DNA of 64,000 bases from Isoetes taiwanensis. Lineage: Eukaryota > Streptophyta > Lycopodiopsida > Isoetales > Isoetaceae. Position numbers and translations under genes: made by a program. The first letter of the stretch is position 1. Every line of letters begins with the position of its first letter. The DNA lies in assembly GCA_021234155.1 (NCBI GenBank), contig JAJEKV010000059.1, positions 2,434,182 through 2,498,181 on the forward strand, in the 5' to 3' direction. This document shows positions 43,066 through 53,046 of the stretch, piece by piece. A model generated the notes under the pieces. It made no database searches and was not told where the DNA came from. It was given only the letters and a program-made list of their open reading frames with translations.

Positions 43066-43722
43066 GCTAGACCTGCAACGACCAGGAAAAACCCACTGTT
43101 GCCAAAGCCTTACAGAACAAAGAGGATTCAGCACGCACATATAGCCAAAAACCCATATACCATATAATTTATGACCACGAAGAACAAAACAACAAGCACA
43201 GGGTTTGACATACACTCAGAGGCCAACCTTGCTCGCCACAGAGCCACAAAATCTTCCCATAGAGCCACAATCCCACATAACCGCATAATCTTCCCAAAAC
43301 AAGCTCAAGCCTCCACAAGAAAACCGGAACACAAAACGTAGTTCAGAAATAGGCTGCGATAACAACATAGCTCTGCGTAGTGTGGCCGTGATAAAAAAGG
43401 ATAATAAAGTACATTCGTTCAATTGCATATCCATTAGATTCTCTAAGATTCCCTTATTTAAATTTAAGTTCGATCCTACTTACTTAGAATGACTTTGGCT
43501 TGGATGTCTTTGGCTTTGGTTTGACTCCTTCACTTGGGTTCAAATTTGGCTTGACGTTTGATTTGACCTTACCCACTAGGGTGACCATTGGCTTGCAATG
43601 CAAATTTGACTTTCAAATTTCTATTTCTTTAAGTTTATAGTAGGGCAATTATTTAGTAACAAAAAGCAATTCACATTCTTTTTGAAAAACTTCTACACTT
43701 AAGTTCATATATTGATATTTGT

Positions 43723-45160
43723 GACGCTCCCTGAATCTATACGATACTCCCATCGTATAAATACAGGAAATCCCCTTTCCATGGCACTCCATCACCACGA
43801 AAAGGCCCTCCGACTACCTCGGACTACTCAGGATGGTCGAGTATCCGGGTGAAGGACACGGAGGTGTCATTCGCCCCATGCCTTCTATGGGAACCTATGT
43901 AGCGGAAGCGTACATACATGTTAGCACCAAGCACATATCATAACAATAATATACCACCACGAAGGGTGGCCTATCCATCATCCAAGGCAATAACTAAACA
44001 ATAGCATACAAATAAACACTTTATACCCCCATAGCTCTAGCCTGGGCTCAGACTCAAGGGAATCAACTGACGGTCAGGCCTCAAAATATCAGCAGACAGA
44101 ATCATGACAATGGCGTTGGTTGGCATAAGACAATGGCTAGGGTGAACCACTCCATCCGCCCCTCCTGTGCACACTTTGCAGATAGGCTGAATCAAGCTCT
44201 GGAATGACTATAGCCTTCCGAGTTCCGAGTTGCGCAATCTCATGGAATCACCCTATGAGACTACTCCGGCTTGCATCTCACCGGTTTCGCCGAGGCAGAT
44301 CAGGGAAGTGTCCCCTCCCCGGATCATCATGGTTCCATGGGTGTGCTAGAGAGTAGTGCCACCACAGCGACCCCTACTCGTATCCGACTTGAACCCCCCA
44401 AAATCCACAGGTCACCACAGTGCCCCTGTCGAGTTCCAAACAGCCCTTTCGGGGCCCCGAATGAACACCCAGGAGGTGTCAGTCCCATACCCGGCCCTCA
44501 CACAGTGACCGACTATAAAACTAGCACACTGTAGGAGCCCCAGTACCCGCGGTCAGCAAGGCTCCACCCCCGTTTCACCATGATGTCCGTTATTGAATTA
44601 TAAGTCACTCCATAGCCCCCACAGCCAGGTGGGCTCTTGTGCACAGGCCGCATTTAATAGGATCTAAAGGATTCTAGCTAGGAGCATCTCTAAACTAATG
44701 GCTTTTAGGTCTCTACCCCCCTTAAACCCCAAGCACAGGAGAAGCATGAAAAGAAACATCCCATCCACAGAGTATCATCATCTAGCATCCATATAACTTC
44801 AAGAGAACAAAAGAATTGAATTTAACCATTCATCTAAGCAAAGAAGGGTTAGAATTCAACAAAGACTCCTAAAACTAACCTGTATCTCCAAGTCAATTGG
44901 GTCAAACATGGGTCTACGCAGTCAAGGTGCTGGTCAATGGCAGTCAACGCAGGTCAACGGAGGGTCAACGGCGCTGCTTGAAGGCGCTGGCCCTTTTCCT
45001 TGTAAACCCTAACTGGATTTGGGCTTAAATCCCCACTTGCCATACCAAATTGGCAGGTCCTAACTAACTAATCACACTAAGCTAGGTGGCATCTAACCTT
45101 AACCTTAGCTAATTATTTAACATATAATTAGTTAACATAGCTAGAATAAACCATTAGAAT
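43723..45160 (+). mobile_element. LTR-like sequence, probable Ty3-type solo LTR or remnant
   Basis: It begins TGTGACGCTCCC exactly where homology between the two R copies ends. It is GC-richer, with a TATAAATAC at ~43758, and runs to about CCA at 45163. The same TGTGACG start occurs on the minus strand at ~57205 after a purine-rich tract. No coding or primer-binding site was seen, so a solo LTR is likely; the right border is uncertain. Confidence 0.4.
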
Positions 45161-45164
45161 CCAT

Positions 45165-45194
45165 ACTAGTAACGGGTGCCCGGCGTTGCCGGGC
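45165..45194 (-). mobile_element. Helitron 3' terminus (minus strand)
   Basis: On the minus strand the hairpin GCCCGGCAACGCCGGGC (45178-45194) is followed by ACCCGTTACTAG and T, the third terminus of the same family. The body would extend rightward into 45.2-47 kb, where no Rep/helicase frame is visible. Confidence 0.7.
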
Positions 45195-45199
45195 ATAAA

Positions 45200-46735
45200 T
45201 ATAGTTTTATTGTAGAGACAAAATTTTGTTAAACATGTGTGGTACGTATGCATCCTTAGCAAGGAGCAGCCTAGTGCCTTGCATGTTATTGTGAGTTTGA
45301 TGTATGTATATAACTATGTGGTTGCGTGGTAGATTTTCGTAGAGGTGTATAATTGCAATTTTTTGTATTTATATTTCTATGTATTTGGGTTGATTCCTTG
45401 CATTTAGGTAATTAATTGAGCTTGCATTTTTTATATTAACTTGCTTTGGCATTGGACATTAGTTTTAAAGGAAAAGAGGTGTGAGTGTGAGGGGCATTAA
45501 CACATGTTTTGTGTTGGCTAGCTCAAGAATTGGAAATACATTAAGAAATTACTCCTTTAACTCTATGCAAGGTTCATATGTAAACGCAACCACGTAGAAA
45601 AATGTTTTAGCGTGGAGCTTGTGACAACTACAATGAAAGGCCTTTTCTTTGGTTGCAAGTGTCAATCCTCAACATAGTGGTCGTGAAGAGATGGAACACA
45701 AATGCCAAAAAGACACATGCAATATACGTGTCTCTTTTTATTGAAGGCCTAGACTACGGGTTTAGTCACAATTCTAGACAACTTTTGAGAATTTCTTAAA
45801 ACCTGTAAGCTTAGGCATGGGACCTATACAATGGTATCTTACAACCTAGTTGGGTGATGCGGTACCATGTCATAAAACTTAAAATATATATTAAAAAGGA
45901 AGCAAACTTTGTTGGTTCCATATTTAGTTTGAGCCCAATTTGTGCACACTAATATTGGTTCCATATTTGGTGAATATCCTTTGTTGTTTGAGTTATAGCA
46001 TGCAAAGGCATATGATCTAAGCAAGTGATGGACATTCTTCACATCCTAAGACAAATCTAAATCACCTAATGCTGGTGGAAAACATGTTTAGCTTACAATG
46101 CCCAGCTAAAATAGATTGAAGTCCTTGTCCAAGTGGTGAGAACAAAGGGACTTGTCATGTCCACGTCTTTTGAACCAAGATTAAACGCAATTAAGAATTT
46201 TCAACCGGCCTTTGATGCTTGTCACAATTTTGGACGAACAATTAATAGCTCTAGTCCTATGACAAACTATATATGTTTGATGGGAAATTGAGGTTGTTTC
46301 AAGATGAGCATGTTTGCTTATAACATCAAGAACACTAATGAGCTGGCATCATATGCGGACATAATTTGGAAGCACTTCTTTTATATCTCTTCATGAAATA
46401 CGACCTTTTGGTCGTTCGTATCTATAGGACATCTGTATTATTCATATGCGTGTTAAGACAACTGCCATAGTGATATGCATGGAAAGATGCAATATGGAAA
46501 ACAGAACCTCATCTACTATGCTCAAGGTATGGTATATACTGCGATTAGTAGCAAGCCAGTTCCCTATTCAAAAGAAGCTTCAAGCAGATCCATCTCATGA
46601 GTACAACTCGCTACTCACTGAAATACAAAAACTAACTGACTTGGTAAAAAATAGAAGTTTAGAAACTATCATTATCATAACTATGGAGGGGCTGTATTAC
46701 AATTATATCATATATATTTACAATAATTGCAGAAT
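45200..46735. other. No gene recognised
   Basis: AT-rich sequence with short frames; possible body of the Helitron ending at 45165. Confidence 0.4.
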
Positions 46736-46738
46736 CAG

Positions 46739-47255
46739 ACACAACTCCAAATATTGTATGAATTTATGAGATGGTCAACATATTGCACAAATTTATAAGG
46801 TGACAGACGTCTAAATACTGCATGAAATTATGAGATGATCAATGTACCGCATGAATATAAAGAAATCAAGGAGCAAAACGTGTAAGGGTCAGTACTTACT
46901 GCAGATGCAAAACATGTAATCGCAGAATCAGACACAACTCCAAATACTGTATGAATTTATGAGATGGGTCAATATATTGCACAAATTTATGTGGTGACAG
47001 ACGTCTAAATACTGCATTGAGGGACTGTATTACAATTATATCATATACATTTACAATAGTCACAAACAACTCCAAATACTGTATGAATTTATGAGATGGG
47101 TCAACATATTGCACAAATTTATGAGGTGACAGACGTCTAAAGACGTCTAAATACTGCATGAAATTATGAGATGATCAATGTACGGCATGAATATAAAGAA
47201 ATCAAGGAGACACACATGTAAGGGTCAGTACTTACTGCAGATGCAAAACATGTAA
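46739..47255. repeat. Three copies of a ~100-190-bp repeat
   Basis: The sequence CACAACTCCAAATAYTGTAT...GACAGACGTCTAAATACTGC recurs from ~46739, ~46930 and ~47066. The first and third copies also share ATGATCAATGTAC...GGTCAGTACTTACTGC. A 10-bp AGACGTCTAA word is doubled in the third copy (47130-47150). Confidence 0.8.
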
Positions 47256-47750
47256 GGGTCAATCTTTCTATGCATGTGTTGAAAGTAGGAAAATGAAGAA
47301 CCAAATGGACAACATCCAAGACACATGCTCCAAAATGTCAAAAATCACCAGCTAATTAAGAAAACCTTAAACATATTTAATGTCAAAATCACCAATGAAC
47401 CAGCACATGCGAACAACCCACATTCAAATAAATTGGGAATATGTCAACTCCAAAAGCACGCCAACCTGTGGGAATCTGCTAGGGGGTTTTTGATTTTTTG
47501 TATTTCTTTTATAGACTTAATAAATCACAAGAAATTGCATTTACCATGAGCCTTTTTAGATACGTATTCATATATGCGAAATTAGTAGCCAATTTGCCAA
47601 GCTAGGTGACACCAAAAGTGAAGACCATGGAGACGAAAATACTTTGTGAGATGATAGAAAATTGCATAATTTTTTAGGCAATCGGAACCCCGAAATTATG
47701 GACACATGACACGAATCCCACAGAAAATTACGATTTATTCCACTAAAAAC

Positions 47751-48060
47751 TTAAGGGACCAATCCATGTTTTTCCACATATTTAATAAGTTGTGGTTCCA
47801 TGTCAGCTGTTATATCTAGTTCTGGATGTGAATCTAACACTTCACGCACTGTCATCCTCGCCGCCAAATTACTCATAATGGGCATGAACTTCACCAGAAA
47901 ATCATCTGTTGTAAAAGCCTTTGGATGATGAGATGGTGGATTCAGGGCCTGCATAGTAAAAACATTTGAGAGCACCATGTTACTCAAGAGTTTAATGAAG
48001 GTAGGGTAGGTGAACTTCAAGACCTTTTGGTTGATCCATTTCTATCCAGAGTATCTCTTG
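47751..48060 (-). CDS. Unknown ORF end (cassette 2, leftward gene)
   Basis: On the minus strand a frame reads through 'KFTYPTFIKLLSNMVL', a possible intron ending TATGCAG at ~47952, then 'ALNPPSHHPKAFTTDDFLVK', 'MSNLAARMTVREVLDSHPEL' and 'KYVEKHGLVP', stop at 47751. Upstream, 'EMLAEELRNIKRYS' is interrupted by a TAG. It lies just left of the 87-bp palindrome array. Protein-like composition; no family recognised. Confidence 0.4.
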
Positions 48061-48234
48061 ATATTTCTCAATTCCTCAGCTAGCATCTCCTTCAAGTGTG
48101 GCCGCGGATATATCCACTTTCATTTTGCACAGCGTGTTGATACATCACAGCCTGCTGATACATCAAACATGATATCCAGTCAGTGAGAAATGATAAAGTT
48201 GCACAGCATTGTATTAAACATCGACGGAACAAAA

Positions 48235-48960
48235 TAACGCCAGGCGTGATTTGCTCATCGCGTTAAATCAGGAAAAGTACGGCTAGCGTGGTTTTAACCA
48301 TTAAAGCACGCCAGACGAGATTTCATTTAAGCCAAAAGAGCAGACTAAATCACGCGGAGCGTGATTTAATCTGGCAATCAAACACCATTAAAGCACGCCA
48401 GACGAGATTTCATTTAAGCCAAAAGAGCAAACTAAATCACGCCGGCGTGATTTAATCCGCAATCAAACACCATTAAAAACGCCCGGGCGAGATTTCATTT
48501 AAGCCAAAGAGCAAACTAAATCACGGCGGGCGTGATTTAATCGGGCAATCAAACACCATTAAAGCACGCATGGGGCGAGATTTCATTTAAGCCAAAAAAA
48601 GCGGAGACTAAATCACGCGGAGCGTGATTTAATCTGGCAATCAAACACCATTAAAGCACCCCAGACGAGATTTCATTTAAGCCAAAAGAGCAAACTAAAT
48701 CACGCGGAGCGTGATTTAATCTGGCAATCAAACACCATTAAAGCACGCCAGACGAGATTTCATTTAAGCCAAAAGAGCAGACTAAATCACGCGGAGCGTG
48801 ATTTAATCTGGCAATCAAACACCATTAAAGCACGCCAGACGAGATTTCATTTAAGCCAAAAGAGCAAACTAAATCACGCGGAGCGTGATTTAATCTGGCA
48901 ATCAAACACCATTAAAGCACGCCAGACGAGATTTCATTTAAGACTAAAGACAAAATTGTA
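48235..48960. repeat. 87-bp tandem array, eight units, each with a CACGC palindrome
   Basis: Units starting GCACGCCAGACGAGATTTCA begin near 48305, 48392, 48476, 48562, 48655, 48742, 48829 and 48916, with spacing of 84-93 and mostly exactly 87 bp. Each holds AAATCACGC-GGA-GCGTGATTT, a 9-bp-arm palindrome. Units 3 and 4 are the most diverged; the last three or four are almost identical, so the array has grown recently from its right side. It is flanked by single variants CGCCAGGCGTGATT (48238) and ATCACGCCTGGCGCGAT (48959). Confidence 0.9.
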
Positions 48961-49543
48961 TCACGCCTGGCGCGATTTCATACCTTTCATCTTGGTTTTC
49001 GCCGTTGTTTGGTCATCTTGTCCGATTCATTCTTCCTGGAGAAGAGAAGAGCGTTAAGTCCAGCTTGCCATTGTCTTGACCCTCTTCCTCTTTGGCACTG
49101 CAAAAACAAGCAGAATTATGATTTAGCAAATACGAGATCACGCTTGGCGTGAATGAAAGCTCGCATTATCTAATTCACGCTTAGCGTGAATTAAACGCTC
49201 ATACTAGTCCAACTCCACCGTGGCTTAGGGCATCAAAAACGATTCCACATAAAACAAAAGAGTTCAAAAAACAAACAGGATTGAAAGCTTACACGCTTGG
49301 CGTGTATTCTATGACAATCAGCAGTTTAACAACTGTCTACTTACGGTCACTATTAAATTATGAATTTCATTTTGGTTTCATTTCACGCCCTATCTTACTA
49401 ATAATTTTGCCTACGATTCCTATGATATGTCATATCTTACTAATAATTTTGCCTGCGATTCCTGTGATACGAAAATCCTATGGTACGAAAATTTTGGCCT
49501 ACGACATTTAATTCGCGCCACTAAATCGTCTCTTTAAGGTATT

Positions 49544-49550
49544 TATATAA
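49544..49550 (+). promoter_or_regulatory. TATA box for the ORF at 49599
   Basis: TATATAA lies ~50 bp upstream of the ATG, which is normal for a plant promoter with a short leader. Palindromes CACGCTTGGCGTG-type lie 260-410 bp upstream (49141, 49182, 49290). Confidence 0.55.
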
Positions 49551-49598
49551 GCCTAATTCCAATTCCAATTCATCATCTCATCCAATTCCTTGCCCGTC

Positions 49599-50075
49599 AT
49601 GCCGAAGCGCGCTCGCTCCCCTTCATGCCAAGCTTCCAACTCCGTCATGCCGGAGGGCTCCGCTTCCCCTGCCAATTCCAGTTCCTCTCCTGAATCCAAA
49701 CGCCGTCTAATCACCCTACCCCTCGCCGAGGCTCAGCAGGGTTCGGCGAGGTTCCCACTCCTCGCAGAGGTTCTGCGAGCTTCCTTTGATCCTGATAGTT
49801 CTGAAACAAACAGCTCAGATAGTTCTGATAGTTCTAAAGATTCAGAGGACTACTCTGATTATGAAGATTCATCGACTGCAACGGATTTGCTGGAGTCAGA
49901 AGAAGCCCGAGAACGGGAAAGGTCGAGGGCTGAATCGACAGAAGAGGAAGAGGACGATGATGAGGAAGCTGAATCGCCAGCAGCTGAATTTGAGGCCTCA
50001 GACTCGGAAGAGTTTGAAAACTGGCTTGAAGAACGCGAAGATTATGAAGAATTTTGTAACTGGATGCGTTCTTGA
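49599..50075 (+). CDS. Unknown Ser/acidic-rich small protein (cassette 2)
   Basis: A 158-residue intact frame. The N-terminus is basic and Ser/Pro-rich ('MPKRARSPSCQASNS', 'SPESKRRLITLP'). Residues ~70-95 are Ser/Asp-rich ('SSETNSSDSSDSSKDSEDYS'), residues ~110-140 are Glu/Asp-rich, and the C-terminus repeats an acidic-aromatic pattern ('EEFENWLEEREDYEEFCNWM'). It looks intrinsically disordered and nuclear, similar in style to transcription-acidic-domain or histone-chaperone-like tails. A TATA box and a plausible 3' end (AATGAATGAAAT) suggest a transcribed gene. The start is the ATG at 49599; a TTG nine bases earlier is not a likely start. Family not recognised. Confidence 0.6.
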   Translation: MPKRARSPSCQASNSVMPEGSASPANSSSSPESKRRLITLPLAEAQQGSARFPLLAEVLRASFDPDSSETNSSDSSDSSKDSEDYSDYEDSSTATDLLESEEARERERSRAESTEEEEDDDEEAESPAAEFEASDSEEFENWLEEREDYEEFCNWMRS

Positions 50076-50237
50076 ATGTAATAGCCCGAAAGGGCACAAA
50101 AAATGAATGAAATCAATGGCCTTGTGCCTTTTTTTGTTACTTCCCATTTCAATTTTGTTTTGAGTATCTAAAAATTTTTCTACATCTGATTAATATTAAA
50201 GCACAGAAACATCGCAAGAAAGGAATTCAGGGCTAGA

Positions 50238-50392
50238 ATCTAGTATCCGGCTACATTGGCTTTGCAATACCCGGCTACATGCAAAGACATGCATGCAAAG
50301 ACATGAAATACCCGGCTACATGCAAAGACATGCATGCAAGAACTTTTTGTAGCCAATGTTTTTTTCACCAATGTAGCCGGATTCTTGGGCTT
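50238..50392. repeat. Foldback with internal direct repeats
   Basis: TATCCGGCTACATTGG near 50240 is inverted as CCAATGTAGCCGGAT near 50377. Between them the word ATACCCGGCTACATGCAAAG plus ACATGCATGCAA is repeated. A small MITE or a hairpin transcript source. Confidence 0.7.
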
Positions 50393-51060
50393 TTCATTCA
50401 GATTCATGCAAATAATTTGTAAATTCCAAAACTTCGCAAGGTTAAATACCTGGAGTAGGAGCTTAATCGGCTACTGCTTCCTCGGCCGCGTCCGCCTCGA
50501 CCAGCCTCGACCTTGAATTTTATATGAATCGAAATAGGGGGTTCCGAAATCTTCTTGACCTAAAAGTAGTCACGACCAAGATTACTTTAAAAATAACCCG
50601 TACGCCTTGATTTTTACTTTCAAAAATAACTTTTATCCCGCCTAAATGTCTAATCTCCAGTCTAATTCGAATTTTTGCGCCCGCCTGCTTTCATTATTAC
50701 GTTTATCCCACCTATTTTTTTGTGTGATTCGAATTTCTTTTGCCCACTCTAATATCCTATTTCGCGATGTCGGGAGGCTTCGAGCGCCTGCGAATGCGAG
50801 CTCGGGAATCCGGCTGCAAATTGTCATACCTCGCAGGCCAAGAAGGTATGTACAGTAGGTTAAAGTAAAAAGAGACAGTAGAGACAAGAAATCGATTGTT
50901 AAAATTATGTGCAGTAGGTTACAGTAGGTTAAAGTATGAGACAAAGCCGTTGGTTGATCACCAACAATGTATATTGATCACAAAATTTTACAAAATTGGA
51001 TTAGACTCCAGGATATACAAAACTGGGATACAGATCCATTCCCTACAATACAGATCCAAT

Positions 51061-51549
51061 TTAGTCCACCTCAGATAAATTACCCACGCCTTCCTGCCCT
51101 TCCTGACCTTCCCGGCCAGATTCTGCCTCTGGCTCCTCATCCGAAGGCCCAAGCAACTCTGCCGGAAACCCTAGCAAAGGAGGTTCATCTACAGGAAACC
51201 CTGGCACAGGCTCAGAAGGAAATCGGGCATACAGGCTACCCACAAGGAATCGCAACTCAGAGTTCTCAATTTCTAGCCGCCGGTTGCGAGTATCTAGTTC
51301 GATCAGCTCATCAATTGCCTTCTCGAAATGATCATGCAAGACTTTCATCCTCCGTGACAATCCCAGGACTTCACTTGCTAATCCCATAGCTGCCCGGCGC
51401 TGCAGGCAGAATTCTCTGAGATGCTCCAAGTAGTGAAGTGGATACATAGGTGGTTCATATCTGGGAATAGGCACTGCAGGAACAATAGGCCCTGCAGGAA
51501 TTGGAATGCTTGAAGCCTCCTGACTGCTAGGGTCTTCTTGTGGCGCCAT
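51061..51549 (-). CDS. Unknown coiled-coil protein (cassette 2)
   Basis: A 162-residue intact frame on the minus strand. The N-terminal ~40 residues are Pro-rich ('SIPIPAGPIVPAVPIPRYEP'). Residues ~45-105 form a likely coiled coil ('SRRMKVLHDHFEKAIDELIE', 'DTRNRRLEIENSELRFLVGS'), and the tail is Pro/acidic. The ATG directly follows TTCTTCTAATAG, a good 3' splice site, which implies a 5'-UTR intron. A CTATATAAA TATA box lies ~1.0 kb upstream at 52552-52560. Four CACGC palindromes and two long hairpins lie in that leader/intron. Coiled coil suggests self-association; function unknown. Confidence 0.6.
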   Translation of the reverse strand: MAPQEDPSSQEASSIPIPAGPIVPAVPIPRYEPPMYPLHYLEHLREFCLQRRAAMGLASEVLGLSRRMKVLHDHFEKAIDELIELDTRNRRLEIENSELRFLVGSLYARFPSEPVPGFPVDEPPLLGFPAELLGPSDEEPEAESGREGQEGQEGVGNLSEVD

Positions 51550-51983
51550 CTATTAGAAGAAAGTCAAAATGTTAGTATTAACATGGAAAAGTGTAGCACG
51601 CCTAGCGTGTTACACTCAGATACATACTCGCCAGGCAAGACAAGAAACAGGCAGACAAGAAACAATATGGAGAAGAAAACAAATTACACGCCAGGCGTGT
51701 AACAGCCCGCAACCCTTGGGCACGGAAAAGGACTACACGCCCAGCGTGTGATGGCTAAGGGATTTGGATGAAAAATATGCACGCCCAGCGTGTGATGGCT
51801 AAGGGGTTAGGATGAAAGAACTGGAGGCTAAGCTAAACTAAAAGATTATAGTAGCCTTGTTTTTTCGTGAGATTTAAGACACGTCTAAAAACTCTCTAAC
51901 CATTCCTAATAGATAATAGAAACTAGAGTTGACATATATACAATGCATCAAGCTTGCTACAGCATGTTTGCTTCAAGGCAAAT

Positions 51984-52098
51984 ACTGCAAAGATTCACTT
52001 GAAACAAAAAGAAGCAGATGAGGTCATAGAAAGCTATTCCTGCTTTCATGAACATCATCTGGTTCCATTGTCTCGACTGAATCCTGCAGTATTTGTTC
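51984..52098. repeat. Long imperfect hairpin 1
   Basis: Arms of ~50 nt (CAAATACTGCAAAGATTCAC ... GCAGATGAGG and its inverse CATCTGGTTCC ... CTGCAGTATTTG) pair at roughly 75-80% with a short loop, like a plant miRNA precursor. It is related to hairpin 2. Confidence 0.6.
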
Positions 52099-52209
52099 TA
52101 AAAATAAACCTGCTGTAGACATGCATTTCCAAATCAGAAATAAGTCTGTTTATAGAAATAAAGTCTTTAAAAAGTTTGAAGACATGAAATCTATTCATGC
52201 ATGCTACAG

Positions 52210-52365
52210 CATTCATTCAAGAACAAAAAGCAAGGACTTATTCGAGCCAGAAGGAAAGCAGATGAAATTTATGAGAAGCTAATCTTGCTTCCATAAACAT
52301 CATCTGCTTTCCTTCTGGCTCGATTAAGATCCCTGGCTTTTTCTTCTTGAAATAAACTTGTAGAA
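52210..52365. repeat. Long near-perfect hairpin 2
   Basis: CGAGCCAGAAGGAAAGCAGA-TGA (52245) is perfectly inverted ~35 nt later (52302-52324), and the pairing extends ~40 nt further down the stem (TCAAGAACAAAAAGC / TTTTTCTTCTTGA). Total stem is ~65 nt. It lies in the 5' leader or intron region of the 51.5-kb gene. Confidence 0.75.
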
Positions 52366-52551
52366 ACATCTAACCTGTAGAAACCTTTGTAGACAGTCGG
52401 GTTTGATTACTTATGTAGCCTGAAAGTCGAGTTTGATGACTTATTACGAACGAACAAAGCCTGCTTCGGAACGACTCAAAGTTGTTAGGCGACGACGGAT
52501 TGCCGAGGGTCGGAAAGAAGCGGGAGCAGAATTTTTGGAGCGTGAATACGG

Positions 52552-52560
52552 TTTATATAG
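52552..52560 (-). promoter_or_regulatory. TATA box of the 51.5-kb gene
   Basis: CTATATAAA on the minus strand, followed by a GC-richer leader (TTCTGCTCCCGCTTC...), is a good plant core promoter. One CACGC palindrome lies ~60 bp upstream (52618). Confidence 0.5.
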
Positions 52561-53046
52561 GCACAATTAGAAATCTAGGGCAAAATTAATTCGTGCAAAT
52601 TCTTAATTACCTGAACACACGCCAGGCGTACGATATACCCGATAGGTATAGCATCTAGGGAATATATGGTGAATATTGCATTTAAGGCATTTAGTATTTA
52701 CGGTTGCTTTTTATAAACTGCCAAAAAGATACTTTTTATGTCTTTTCTCACTTTTGATCATTTAATATTTAAATATGTTTTGGATTTCATTTCCTCGATT
52801 TCTATGTCCACATAGAGTGTGTAACAGGCTTTATAAAATTATCACAATTGCTTGGATATTTCTGGTTTTAACTAATTTCGTCCTTTCCCATTTTTATTAA
52901 TGTAAGTAAATTAGGCATTTTACCAAGGATTTTCCTGTTTTATACATGTTTCGTTTTAACTCTTTTTATGCCATAAATGTACGTATTTTGCATATGATAT
53001 TCACATACTCTTTGGTAACTTACTAAAAATGGTGTAATTTCTCTAG

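Larger units (their letters stand above)
41926..43722 (-). repeat. Repeat R copy 2 (inverted, uninterrupted)
   Basis: Inverted counterpart of 25245-29699 without the TTAA transposon. Its right end coincides with the first bases of an LTR-like sequence (TGTGACGCTCCC at 43723), so it is probably cut there by that insertion. It contains the conserved hairpin (~42395-42430) and two coding-like frames, listed separately. Confidence 0.8.
51595..52635. repeat. Dispersed palindromes CACGCYNRGCGTG upstream of the 51.5-kb gene
   Basis: Copies at ~51597 (GCACGCCTAGCGTGTT), ~51687 (ACACGCCAGGCGTGTAA), ~51735 and ~51781 (CACGCCCAGCGTGTGATGG) and ~52618 (ACACGCCAGGCGTACG). They share the core of the 87-bp array and of the sites at 48238-49300. 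The two copies at 51735 and 51781 sit in a ~45-bp direct repeat. Confidence 0.8.

Noticed and set aside
48235..48960. CRISPR-like array
   Set aside because: Units are continuous 87-bp tandem repeats without variable spacers, in a plant nuclear context.
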